Positions 1-8,725 are shown, numbered from the stretch's first letter. The stretch: 64,000 bases of DNA from Blattabacterium sp. (Blaberus giganteus) (GCF_000262715.1 NC_017924.1:62001-126000), one strand, 5' to 3'. The notes: generated by a model not told the origin, from the letters alone. Made by a program: numbers and translations.

Positions 1-29
1 TTACATATAAAATAAGATTTATTTTTTTT

Positions 30-1520
30 ATGAATAAAATTTTTTATGGATTATCTGAAAAATATAAACCCTTAAAATGGAATGAAGTAATAGGACAAAG
101 TGATATAATTTTTATTTTAAAAAAAACAATACAAGAAAATTGTTTATCTCAAATTTTATTTTTTTTTGGTCCTGAAGGAGTTGGAAAAAATACATGTGCA
201 CGAATTTTATCAAATGAATTAAATTCTAGTTCAGAATTAGAAGATTTTTCTTTGAATACATTTGAGATTCATGAATTTTTTAATAATTCATCAGAATATA
301 TTTATAAAATTGTAAATCAATCTCGTTTTTATCCTAAAATAGGAAAATATAATGTTCTTATTATTAATAATATACACACTTTTTCTCAATATATATTCAA
401 CTATTTTCTTAAACTTATAGAAGAGAAACATCCGCATATATTATTTATTTTTTGTAGTTCGGAGGAAAAAAAAATTCCGAAATTGATTTTATCACGTAGT
501 CAAGTTTATGAATTCAAAAGTATTTCTACAAAAGAAATTTTTTTACATTTAAAAATGATTGCTAAAAAAGAAAATATAGAAGTAGAAAATGAAGCGTTAT
601 TTATTTTATCAAAACATGTAAAAGGATCTATTAGTAAAGCTATTCATTTATTTGACAGATTAATTTTGTATAAAGAAAAAAGAATATCCAAAGAATTTAT
701 AATTAAAAAATTAGGAATCATTAACATTAAATACTATTTTGAAATAGTAGATTATTTAATAGACAAAAAAATACACAAAATATTGATTTTGCTAGATCAA
801 ATTTTACAAGAAAAAATTGATTTTTATGATTTAATTATAGGATTAACCAAGCATTTTAGAAATTTATTTTTATCTAAAAATTATGAAACAATTTCTATTT
901 TGAAATTTAAAAAAGAAATAATATTTTCTTACATTGCACAATCAAAAAAAGTGTCATATTTTTCTTTAATAAATGCTTTTAGCATTTGTAACCGTTTTTC
1001 AAACGAATATAAAAAATTAAATAAAAATAATAGATTAACAATTGAAATTTATCTGATACAATTGGCGTATTTGTTCTATAAAAATTCTTCTTCTCTTGAA
1101 GAAAAAAAAAAAAAAAATGAAGAATTTTATGATTATAATAATCATGAAAAAATTAAATTTTTACAAAAAAATTGGATAAAATTTGTACAAAAACTTTCCA
1201 ATAAAATAAATCCTATTTATTTATATTTTTTGGAAAATGAAATACAATTTGAAATAGAAAAAAACAAAATATATTTTATCATTCCCTATAAATTAGAAAA
1301 TTATGGGTTTTCGCTAATTCAAACACGTTTTATAAAATATTTAAAAGAAAAATTCAAAAATTTACATATAGAATTTGAAGTTGTGAAAAAAAATTCAAAT
1401 ATAATAGAACAATATAATCTTTTGTATAAAAAGAACAAGTTAATCGAAACATTAATAGAACGATTAAATCTAAAAATTTCTTCTTCTAACATACAAGAAG
1501 ATAAAAATTCTTATAATTAA
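30..1520 (+). CDS. dnaX: DNA polymerase III subunit gamma/tau, degenerate ATPase motifs
   Basis: Clamp-loader subunit that loads the sliding clamp during replication. The N-terminal AAA+ domain aligns well with Bacteroidota DnaX (YKPLKWNEVIGQ near the start, arginine-finger motif SRS at residues 155-157 where SRC is usual). The ATP-binding motifs are eroded: the P-loop is GPEGVGKNT (residues 47-55; GVGKTT is usual) and the Walker B stretch at 111-116 is IINNIH where IIDEVH is usual. The cysteine zinc module of E. coli DnaX is absent, which I recall as normal in this phylum. Residues 364-496 are a lysine-rich tau-like tail. A poly(A) run of about 16 bases at 1102-1117 lies at the domain boundary. 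The stop overlaps the clpC start as TAATG, so translation is probably coupled. Identity is secure; whether it still hydrolyses ATP is doubtful. Confidence 0.93.
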   Translation: MNKIFYGLSEKYKPLKWNEVIGQSDIIFILKKTIQENCLSQILFFFGPEGVGKNTCARILSNELNSSSELEDFSLNTFEIHEFFNNSSEYIYKIVNQSRFYPKIGKYNVLIINNIHTFSQYIFNYFLKLIEEKHPHILFIFCSSEEKKIPKLILSRSQVYEFKSISTKEIFLHLKMIAKKENIEVENEALFILSKHVKGSISKAIHLFDRLILYKEKRISKEFIIKKLGIINIKYYFEIVDYLIDKKIHKILILLDQILQEKIDFYDLIIGLTKHFRNLFLSKNYETISILKFKKEIIFSYIAQSKKVSYFSLINAFSICNRFSNEYKKLNKNNRLTIEIYLIQLAYLFYKNSSSLEEKKKKNEEFYDYNNHEKIKFLQKNWIKFVQKLSNKINPIYLYFLENEIQFEIEKNKIYFIIPYKLENYGFSLIQTRFIKYLKEKFKNLHIEFEVVKKNSNIIEQYNLLYKKNKLIETLIERLNLKISSSNIQEDKNSYN

Positions 1521-3622
1521 TGATTTATCATTATTCGTACAGTAAAAAAAAAACTTTCTTCTCATTTGCTTATTCAGATGAAGATATTGAAAATGATAGT
1601 TCTACCTCTTCTTATGGATCTGGAGGAAGTGGAACAGGTTATTATGGAGGAACTTCAATAAGAAGTAAAACTCCTGTTTTGGATAACTTTGGTAGAGATC
1701 TGAATTCCATAGCTATGGAAGGAAAACTAGATCCAGTGGTAGGTAGAGATAAAGAAGTTGAACGTGTATCTCAAATATTAAGTAGAAGAAAAAAAAATAA
1801 TCCTCTTCTTATAGGAGAACCTGGAGTAGGAAAATCTGCTATTGCTGAAGGATTAGCATTGCGTATTGTACAAAAAAAAGTATCTAGAGTATTGTATAAT
1901 AAGAGAGTAGTAGTATTGGATTTAGCAAGTTTAGTAGCTGGAACTAAATATAGAGGACAATTTGAAGAAAGAATGAAAGCAATTATAAATGAATCAGAAA
2001 GAACTACAGGTTTAATCCTCTTTATAGATGAAATTCATACTATGATTGGAGCAGGAGGAACTACAGGTTCATTAGATGCATCTAACATATTTAAACCTGC
2101 ACTAGCAAGAGGATACATTCAATGTATTGGTGCTACCACATTAAATGAATATAGATTATATATAGAAAAAGATGGAGCTTTAGAAAGAAGATTTCAAAAA
2201 ATTATAGTGCAACCTTCTTCTGAAGAAGAGTCTATAGAAATTTTAAAAAAAATAAAAGGTAAATATGAAAGCCATCATAATGTTCTTTATACAGAAGAAG
2301 CAATAAAAGCTTGTGTCCATCTTACTGTTAGACATATTGTAGATCGTTTTTTACCAGATAAAGCAATTGATGCTTTAGATGAATCTGGATCGCGTGTTCA
2401 CATAAAAAATATAAAAGTTCCACAAGAAATTGTTCTTTTAGAAAAAGAATTAGAAAGTATTCGAAAAGATAAATCTAAAGTTGTTAAAAGTCAAAAATAT
2501 GAAGAAGCGGCACGTTTGCGTGACACAGAAAAACGTATAGAACAACAATTAATCAAAGCTCAAAAAGAGTGGGAAGAGTCTTCTAAAAAGAATAAAGAAA
2601 TTGTATCTGAAGAAAATGTTGAAGAAGTAGTTTCTATGATGAGTGGGGTTCCAGTAAATAAAATAGCTCAAGCTGAAATGAAAAAATTGAGCAAAATGAT
2701 AGACAGATTGAAAGAAAAAATAATAGGACAGAATAAAGCTGTAGAAAAAATAGTAAAATCAGTTCAAAGAAATAGAACTGGATTGAAAGATCCTAATTCT
2801 CCTATAGGTTCTTTTATTTTTTTAGGACAGACAGGAGTAGGAAAAACTTATTTAGCAAAAATTTTTGCAAAAGAACTATTTGACTCAGAAGAATCATTAA
2901 TTCGTATAGATATGAGTGAATATATGGAGAAATTTTCTGTATCTAGATTAATAGGAGCACCTCCAGGTTATGTAGGTTACGAAGAAGGAGGACAATTAAC
3001 AGAGATTATCCGTCGTAGACCTTATTCCGTAATATTATTAGATGAGATAGAAAAAGCACATCATGAAATATTCAATCTTTTGTTACAAATATTAGATTAT
3101 GGATGTGTAACAGATAGTATTGGAAGAAAAATAAATTTCAAAAATACCGTAATTATTTGTACTTCGAATACAGGAACCCAACAATTAAAAGAGTTTGGTC
3201 AAGGAATAGGGTTTCATACTAAAGCGAGAAAATCTAATAATTATATTAATAATATACTAGAACTAGCTTTGAAACGAACTTTTTCTCCTGAATTCTTAAA
3301 TAGAATAGATGATATTATCATTTTTAATTCTTTAACAAAAGAAGATATATCAAAAATAACTTGTATAGAACTAAAAAAAATAATTATTCACATATCAAAT
3401 TTAGGATATGAATTGGTATTATTCCCTGAAGTAATAGATTTTATTCAAAAAATGGGATTTGATCAAAAATATGGAGCACGTCCTTTAAAAAGAGTGATAG
3501 AAAAATTTATCAAAAATCCTATATCGGAATATATAATTAGTGAAAAATTGAAAAAAGGAGATAAAATTTCATTAAAAATGAATTCAAATAGTGACAATGT
3601 AGAAGTATTTATAAACAAATGA
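1520..3622 (+). CDS. clpC: ATP-dependent Clp protease ATPase subunit ClpC lacking the N domain
   Basis: Hsp100 unfoldase that feeds substrates to ClpP. Two AAA+ modules are intact: Walker A GEPGVGKS at residues 99-106 and Walker B LFIDEIH at 167-173, then GQTGVGKT at 436-443 and VILLDEIEK at 504-512. A UVR-like coiled segment lies at about 310-345, and an IGF loop at 563-565 should dock on ClpP. The protein is 700 residues; family members are about 840. The missing part is the roughly 145-residue Clp-N repeat domain that binds adaptors and substrates; only the acidic, glycine-rich linker remains (residues 18-45). The reading frame offers no upstream extension. The gene overlaps dnaX by one base and nth by four (ATGA). 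No clpP is in the window. Confidence 0.95.
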   Translation: MIYHYSYSKKKTFFSFAYSDEDIENDSSTSSYGSGGSGTGYYGGTSIRSKTPVLDNFGRDLNSIAMEGKLDPVVGRDKEVERVSQILSRRKKNNPLLIGEPGVGKSAIAEGLALRIVQKKVSRVLYNKRVVVLDLASLVAGTKYRGQFEERMKAIINESERTTGLILFIDEIHTMIGAGGTTGSLDASNIFKPALARGYIQCIGATTLNEYRLYIEKDGALERRFQKIIVQPSSEEESIEILKKIKGKYESHHNVLYTEEAIKACVHLTVRHIVDRFLPDKAIDALDESGSRVHIKNIKVPQEIVLLEKELESIRKDKSKVVKSQKYEEAARLRDTEKRIEQQLIKAQKEWEESSKKNKEIVSEENVEEVVSMMSGVPVNKIAQAEMKKLSKMIDRLKEKIIGQNKAVEKIVKSVQRNRTGLKDPNSPIGSFIFLGQTGVGKTYLAKIFAKELFDSEESLIRIDMSEYMEKFSVSRLIGAPPGYVGYEEGGQLTEIIRRRPYSVILLDEIEKAHHEIFNLLLQILDYGCVTDSIGRKINFKNTVIICTSNTGTQQLKEFGQGIGFHTKARKSNNYINNILELALKRTFSPEFLNRIDDIIIFNSLTKEDISKITCIELKKIIIHISNLGYELVLFPEVIDFIQKMGFDQKYGARPLKRVIEKFIKNPISEYIISEKLKKGDKISLKMNSNSDNVEVFINK

Positions 3623-4263
3623 ATTTAATTTCGAAAAAAATTAAAATTATTGAAAAAATATTGGATTTTTTATATCCTAATCCAACTAGTACTTTATATT
3701 ATGTAAACGAATATACTTTACTCATATCTATAATATTAACAGCTAAGAGTAAAGAAGAAAGAGTCAATAAAATAACAAAATCTTTATTTAATAAGATAAA
3801 TACTCCAATGGATACAATTCGTTTTTCTATTGAAGAAATCAAAAATATTATAAAAAATATTGGACTTTATAATATAAAATCTAAAAATATTTATAATTTA
3901 TCTGTTATATTAATCAATAAATATAATGGAATTATTCCTAAAAATATTTTGAAATTAAAATCTTTACCTGGAGTAGGACATAAAACAGCATCTGTTTTTT
4001 TATCTCATGTATCTAATGAATTTGTATTTCCTGTGGATACTCACATTCATAGAATGATGTTTCGTTGGAAACTAAGTAATGGAAAAAATGTGGTACAAAC
4101 AGAAAAAGATGCAAAACGTGTTTTTAAAAAAAAAAACTGGAAAAAATTACATTTTCAAATTATTTCTTATGCTAAAGAATACTCTCCATCTTATAGATGG
4201 GATTCAAAAAAAGATGTGATTTATCAAGAATTGTTAAATAATAATTTATTATTTTTAAATTAA
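3619..4263 (+). CDS. nth: Endonuclease III, iron-sulphur cluster cysteines missing
   Basis: Base-excision repair DNA glycosylase/AP lyase for oxidised pyrimidines. The helix-hairpin-helix motif LPGVGHKTA (residues 116-124) carries the catalytic lysine K122, and FPVDTHIHR supplies the catalytic aspartate D140. The usual C-terminal C-x6-C-x2-C-x5-C [4Fe-4S] loop is absent: the corresponding tail after ISYAKEYSP contains no cysteine. Active-site chemistry is therefore preserved but the cluster cannot form. The length of 214 residues is near normal. The ATGA overlap with clpC suggests coupling. Its stop shares the palindrome TTAA with the convergent DUF3127 gene. Confidence 0.92.
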   Translation: MNLISKKIKIIEKILDFLYPNPTSTLYYVNEYTLLISIILTAKSKEERVNKITKSLFNKINTPMDTIRFSIEEIKNIIKNIGLYNIKSKNIYNLSVILINKYNGIIPKNILKLKSLPGVGHKTASVFLSHVSNEFVFPVDTHIHRMMFRWKLSNGKNVVQTEKDAKRVFKKKNWKKLHFQIISYAKEYSPSYRWDSKKDVIYQELLNNNLLFLN

Positions 4264-4619
4264 AAAGGTAAATCATCAAAATCATCAGAAGATAAAGAAG
4301 AAGATGTAATAGAAGTTTTGTTTTCATCCCCTGTTTTTGTAGAACGAGAATAATGTTCTATTTTCCATCCTTGAATGGAATTAAAATATTTTATAATTCC
4401 TTCAGAATTTGTCCACTCCCTTCCTTTGAGATTAATGAAAATTTTTACTTTATCTTTTGGTTTTATATTTACTAACAAATCTATTTTATCTTGAATAAAT
4501 TCAACTAATATATTTTGAGGATATGGCTCTTCAGTCGTAAGAACTATTTCTCTTTTTTGAAATCCGCTATTAAATTTTTGAACATCAAACAGTTTTTTTA
4601 TTATTCCTATGATTTCCAT
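4260..4619 (-). CDS. DUF3127 family protein with SSB-like acidic C-terminal tip
   Basis: A 119-residue protein of the DUF3127 family, found mainly in Bacteroidota and without an assigned function. The first 85 or so residues are the conserved domain (start MEIIGIIKKLFDVQKFNSG, then KREIVLTTEEPYPQNI and LKGREW), probably a small beta-barrel of OB type. A serine/threonine-rich linker follows, and the protein ends in DDFDDLPF. That tip closely resembles the acidic DDDIPF tip with which single-stranded DNA-binding proteins recruit partners. The fold and partner-binding role are inference. It heads a minus-strand run with the SPFH gene 12 bases upstream. Confidence 0.8.
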   Translation of the reverse strand: MEIIGIIKKLFDVQKFNSGFQKREIVLTTEEPYPQNILVEFIQDKIDLLVNIKPKDKVKIFINLKGREWTNSEGIIKYFNSIQGWKIEHYSRSTKTGDENKTSITSSSLSSDDFDDLPF

Positions 4620-4631
4620 GAAATTTAAAAT

Positions 4632-5579
4632 TTATTTTTTTTTACTGTTATTTTTTTTTTTATTTTTAAGAGTTTCTCCAATTTGATTAGAAATATTAAA
4701 TGAAGTGATCATATTGTTTAACATTTCACTAGCCGATCCCGGTGAATTAGGTAATAAAATTAAATTAGTATTTCCACTCTCTCCCATAGATTGAAGAGTG
4801 TCATAATGTTGTGTTACTACAATTAAAGCAGAAGCCTCTTGTGAATTAATTCCTACATTATTTAACACTTCCACAGAATCTAAAATTCCTCTAGCTATTT
4901 CTCTACGTTGATCTGCTGTTCCTTTTCCTTGTAATTTCTTACTTTCTGCTTCTGCCTTTGCTTTAGCTACAATTTTAATTCTATCTGCTTCTGCTTTATA
5001 TTCAGCTGCAACTTTTTCTCTTTCAGCTGTATTAATCCGATTCATTGCCTGCTTTACTTGATCATCTGGATCAAGATCTGTAACTAATGCTTTAATTATA
5101 GAATATCCATAATCTAACATAGATCCTTCCAATTCTCCTTTAACAGCTAGAGCTATATGATCTTTTCGTTCAAAAACATCATCTAGACGCATTTTTGGAA
5201 CCTCGGCTCTAACTACATCAAATATATAAGAAGTGATCTGAGCATGAGAATTATCTAATTTATAAAAAGCTTCATATACTTTATTTTTGATCACCTTGAA
5301 CTGAACTGACACTTTAACTTTAACAAAAACATTATCTTTTGTTTTGGTGTCTACTAATACGTCTAATTGCTGAATTTTTAATGTAAGTTTTCCTATTATA
5401 TTATCCATAATAGGAACCTTAAAATTCAATCCAGCATAACGAATACTATGAAATTTTCCCATTCTTTCAAGAATAGCTGCTGTTTCTTGATTTACTGTAA
5501 AAATAAAACTAGAAAAAATAGATAAAATTAAAAGAACTAACATTCCATAAAACAGAAAACTGAAAATACTCATATTCAA
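4632..5579 (-). CDS. SPFH/Band 7 (stomatin-like) membrane protein
   Basis: Membrane-anchored member of the stomatin/prohibitin/HflK superfamily; such proteins form ring-like membrane scaffolds and often control membrane proteases. An N-terminal hydrophobic anchor (about residues 4-28) is followed by the SPFH domain (FTVNQETAAILERMGKF, then GLNFKVPIMD). A helical region rich in A/E/K follows (REKVAAEYKAEADRIKIVAK) with the flotillin-like repeats typical of QmcA/stomatin. The tail ends in a lysine cluster. Length (315) is normal. It sits four bases from the DUF59 gene, so the two are probably cotranscribed. The substrate or partner cannot be told from sequence. Confidence 0.88.
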   Translation of the reverse strand: MNMSIFSFLFYGMLVLLILSIFSSFIFTVNQETAAILERMGKFHSIRYAGLNFKVPIMDNIIGKLTLKIQQLDVLVDTKTKDNVFVKVKVSVQFKVIKNKVYEAFYKLDNSHAQITSYIFDVVRAEVPKMRLDDVFERKDHIALAVKGELEGSMLDYGYSIIKALVTDLDPDDQVKQAMNRINTAEREKVAAEYKAEADRIKIVAKAKAEAESKKLQGKGTADQRREIARGILDSVEVLNNVGINSQEASALIVVTQHYDTLQSMGESGNTNLILLPNSPGSASEMLNNMITSFNISNQIGETLKNKKKNNSKKK

Positions 5580-5583
5580 AAAT

Positions 5584-5898
5584 TTATAATAATCCTAGTT
5601 CTAAACGAGCTTCTTCGCTCATAAATTCTCTACTCCAAGGCGGATCAAATGTTAAAACGACATCTACTTCCTTTATATTCTGTATAGATAGTACTTTATC
5701 TTTTACTTCCAAAGGTAAACTTTCTGCCACGGGACAATTAGGTGTAGTTAAAGTCATTATTATTTTAACTTTTTTTTTTTCAAAAACTTTTACATCATAG
5801 ATCAAACCTAACTCATAAATATCTACTGAAATTTCTGGATCATATATACTTTTTAACACAGAAATAATACGTTCTTCTAAATCAGAATATTGATTCAT
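5584..5898 (-). CDS. DUF59/MIP18-family SUF-associated Fe-S assembly protein
   Basis: Small (104 residues) protein of the DUF59/MIP18 family, which helps deliver or mature iron-sulphur clusters with the SUF machinery. Family hallmarks are visible: IYDPEISVDIYELGLIYDV near the N terminus, the conserved cysteine in TTPNCPVAE, and a final block FDPPWSREFMSEEAR. It is shorter than classical SufT and closer to the SUF-associated short form seen in Bacteroidota, so I give no symbol. The neighbouring SPFH and M16 genes do not sharpen the role. Clients in this window could be the Fe-S proteins ActB, MutY and IlvD. Confidence 0.85.
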   Translation of the reverse strand: MNQYSDLEERIISVLKSIYDPEISVDIYELGLIYDVKVFEKKKVKIIMTLTTPNCPVAESLPLEVKDKVLSIQNIKEVDVVLTFDPPWSREFMSEEARLELGLL

Positions 5899-5903
5899 TA
5901 TTT

Positions 5904-7370
5904 TTATTTAATTAAATATCCAAATTGATTAAAGTAACGAATGGGATAACCTAGTTTTTTTATATTAGGTAATATATCACTAACTTTTCCTACAATTATA
6001 ATTCTACCATTCTTTGTCAAAAAAAATTTTTTACATGATTGATAAACATCATCTATAGTAACTGATTCTATTTTATTTAAATAATTTTTATAAAATCCAC
6101 TTGGAAGATTATTTTTTAATTCACATATGAAAAGATCACTCATTCTATTAGGATCTTCAAAATCAAGAATAAATTGACCATTTATTTCTTTTTTCTTTAT
6201 GTTTAATTCTTCTAAAAGAATTTTATTTTCTGTTATTTTAACAATCTCTTTTATAATATTCTTTATCGCTTTTTCTGTTACTTCATTTCTAACTTGAGTA
6301 TAAACTGAAAAATAACCAATATTTTTGTCAGATTTCAAAATGGAATAAGCGCCATATGTATAAGCTTTATCTTCTCTAAGATTTAAAAATAAACGACTTT
6401 GAGGCCCTCCACCCAAAATTCCATTTGCTAACATAGAAGAAAAATATTCAGGATCACTTTTTTTCAAACAAATAGGACCTCCAAAACAAATGGTAGATTG
6501 AGTTAAAAAAGGCAAATCCACTACATTTATTTCTATTTTAGATGGAATCATATACTCATTTACAATAGGATTATCTATATATGATTTTCTTTCCCACTTA
6601 GAAAAATAAAGATTACACAATTTTTCTGCTTCTTTTTTAGAGATGTCTCCAATAAAAGAAAGATAGGATATATTGGGAATATAATATTTTTCGTACAATT
6701 TTTTTAAATCATGAAGGGTAATATTTTTAATCGTATCACGAGTTTCGTATTCCCCATAAGGATGATTTTTTCCAAAATATAAAACGTTTCGTACTCGTTG
6801 TAAAATAGCATTTGGATCCTTTTCTGAAAGATCGATATCTATGATTCTTTGTTTTATTATTTTATTTAATTCTTTAGAATTATCAAATTTACTATTCATT
6901 AAAATATCACTCATTATAGATACAGATTTATCCAAATGTTTTTTCATAGTAAAAATAGATATCTCAGAAAAAGAAGTGTATAAACTACATCCTATATAAT
7001 CAATAATATCATCCAATTCTTCTTTAGTATGATTTTTTGTTCCAGAACGAATCATTTGACCAAAAACTTTTTTTATCCCAGCTATTTCTTTCTCTAAAAA
7101 AGGGTTATAATCTAACTCTAAACCAACTCTAACTAAAGGAAGTTTATGATTTTCTACGACTAAAACTTTTAGTCCATTTTTCATCTGAAAAAATTTAGGA
7201 GGTTCAACATTTATAGTCGTTTTTCTTTTTAGAGATTCAGGGGGATGATTTCTGTTAAACGTATGAGCAAACATAATTATTGTATGAAAAAAAATTATTA
7301 CGGTAAGGATAATTTTTATAAAAAATTTATTTAATTTATTTATTATTTGTGTTATTGTTATCTGGTACAT
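5904..7370 (-). CDS. M16 family peptidase homologue, zinc site absent
   Basis: Non-catalytic partner-type M16 (insulinase/pitrilysin) protein, 488 residues. The position where HxxEH should lie (after MKNGLKVLVVENHKLPLVRV) reads FGQMIRSGTKNH, so no zinc can be bound. The rest of the M16 fold is recognisable, including GGGPQSRLFLNLREDKAYTYGAYS, which corresponds to the substrate-binding R/Y region. An N-terminal hydrophobic stretch (about 17-35) is a probable signal sequence, so it acts outside the cytoplasm. Its first 35 bases overlap the 3' end of the active M16 gene, matching the usual tandem inactive/active pair that forms a heterodimer. Confidence 0.88.
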   Translation of the reverse strand: MYQITITQIINKLNKFFIKIILTVIIFFHTIIMFAHTFNRNHPPESLKRKTTINVEPPKFFQMKNGLKVLVVENHKLPLVRVGLELDYNPFLEKEIAGIKKVFGQMIRSGTKNHTKEELDDIIDYIGCSLYTSFSEISIFTMKKHLDKSVSIMSDILMNSKFDNSKELNKIIKQRIIDIDLSEKDPNAILQRVRNVLYFGKNHPYGEYETRDTIKNITLHDLKKLYEKYYIPNISYLSFIGDISKKEAEKLCNLYFSKWERKSYIDNPIVNEYMIPSKIEINVVDLPFLTQSTICFGGPICLKKSDPEYFSSMLANGILGGGPQSRLFLNLREDKAYTYGAYSILKSDKNIGYFSVYTQVRNEVTEKAIKNIIKEIVKITENKILLEELNIKKKEINGQFILDFEDPNRMSDLFICELKNNLPSGFYKNYLNKIESVTIDDVYQSCKKFFLTKNGRIIIVGKVSDILPNIKKLGYPIRYFNQFGYLIK

Positions 7371-8721
7371 TATACAAACGAACTCTGTTATTTTTATTTA
7401 AATATTTGTTAGCAACTCTTTTTATATCTTCTATAGTTATTTTTTGATATTTTTTTATATCAGTATTTATTAAATTTGCATCATGATAATATAAATAATA
7501 ATGAGATAAATTAGCAGTGATCCCACTCATAGAATAATTATCGGAAATAAATTTTTTTTCAAAATAATTTCTTTGTTTTTCCAATTCATATGGTGTTATT
7601 CCTTTTTCTTTTAAAACATCTATTTCCTCATCTATTATTTTTGTTAATTTTTCCAATGAAATTCCAGGATTTATTAATCCATATATAATAAAAATCCCAT
7701 AATCTTCCATTGTATCAAAAAATGAACCAGCATAAGAAGCTATTTGTTTTGTATTTACTATATTTTTTATTATACGAGAACTTTCTCCAGAAGACAATAC
7801 GTGATCAATAATTTTTAACACATAAGAATCTTTACTTGTTATTTTTGGAGCTCTATATGATAAAAAAACTCCAGGTACTTTAGTATTTTTATCTACGTAA
7901 GTAAAAAATATTTCTTTTTTCATCGGCTCTTCTTCTATTTTTTTCATTTTAAAATTCATTATCCCTTTAGGGATAGATGAAAAATATTTTTTAATCAACA
8001 TTCTCGCTTCATTTATATCAAAATCGCCTGATACAACTAAAACTGCATTATTTGGAACATAGTAAGTTTTATAAAATTCTTTATAATCCGTTTCTGTTGA
8101 TGCATCTAAATCTTTATCAAATCCAATAATTGGATATTTATATGGATGTTTTTTAAATAATAAAGAAGGAACAATTTCCGTTATTGCTTTTACATAAGGT
8201 TGATTTTCTACACGCATTTTTTTTTCTTCTTTTACTATTTCTCTTTGTATATTAATACTTTCTTTGTCTACTTTAGCATGAAACATTCTTTCCGATTCCA
8301 ACCACAAAGCTAATGGAAGACGATCAGATGGTAATGTTTCATAATAACAAGTTTCATCATGATTTGTATAAGCATTATTCTTTCCTCCATTAGAAGCTAT
8401 ATACTTAAAATATTCTCCTTTTTTAACGTTTTTGGAGCCTTCGAACATAAGATGTTCGAAAAAATGAGCAAAACCCGATCTTCCAGGAGTTTCGTTTTTA
8501 CTTCCTACATGATACAAAACAGAAACAGAAACTAAAGGGTATGTTTTGTCTTGATGCAAGATAACATGTAATCCATTCGATAATTTTTCTTCGAAAAATT
8601 TAATTTTATATAAATCTATAGTTCTAGTAGGACTAGAATGATTAAAATCTTTGGAACTCAAAAAGTTAAATACCATAATTAATAACATTAAGAAAAATAA
8701 ATAAATCCTATTCATATTCAT
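7336..8721 (-). CDS. Zinc metallopeptidase, M16 family (catalytic subunit)
   Basis: M16 family zinc peptidase, 461 residues. The inverted zinc motif HFFEH is at residues 86-90 and the third ligand is a glutamate near 165 in EIVKEEKK, about 75 residues on, as the family requires. NAYTNHDETCYYETLP is the next conserved block. The N terminus (about 5-22) is hydrophobic and fits a signal peptide, so the enzyme should be periplasmic or membrane-attached. It is first in a minus-strand operon with the inactive partner. A TAACTTTG box lies immediately upstream at 8726-8733 (minus), almost touching the start codon. The substrate is unknown. Confidence 0.92.
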   Translation of the reverse strand: MNMNRIYLFFLMLLIMVFNFLSSKDFNHSSPTRTIDLYKIKFFEEKLSNGLHVILHQDKTYPLVSVSVLYHVGSKNETPGRSGFAHFFEHLMFEGSKNVKKGEYFKYIASNGGKNNAYTNHDETCYYETLPSDRLPLALWLESERMFHAKVDKESINIQREIVKEEKKMRVENQPYVKAITEIVPSLLFKKHPYKYPIIGFDKDLDASTETDYKEFYKTYYVPNNAVLVVSGDFDINEARMLIKKYFSSIPKGIMNFKMKKIEEEPMKKEIFFTYVDKNTKVPGVFLSYRAPKITSKDSYVLKIIDHVLSSGESSRIIKNIVNTKQIASYAGSFFDTMEDYGIFIIYGLINPGISLEKLTKIIDEEIDVLKEKGITPYELEKQRNYFEKKFISDNYSMSGITANLSHYYLYYHDANLINTDIKKYQKITIEDIKRVANKYLNKNNRVRLYNVPDNNNTNNK

Positions 8722-8725
8722 GAAA

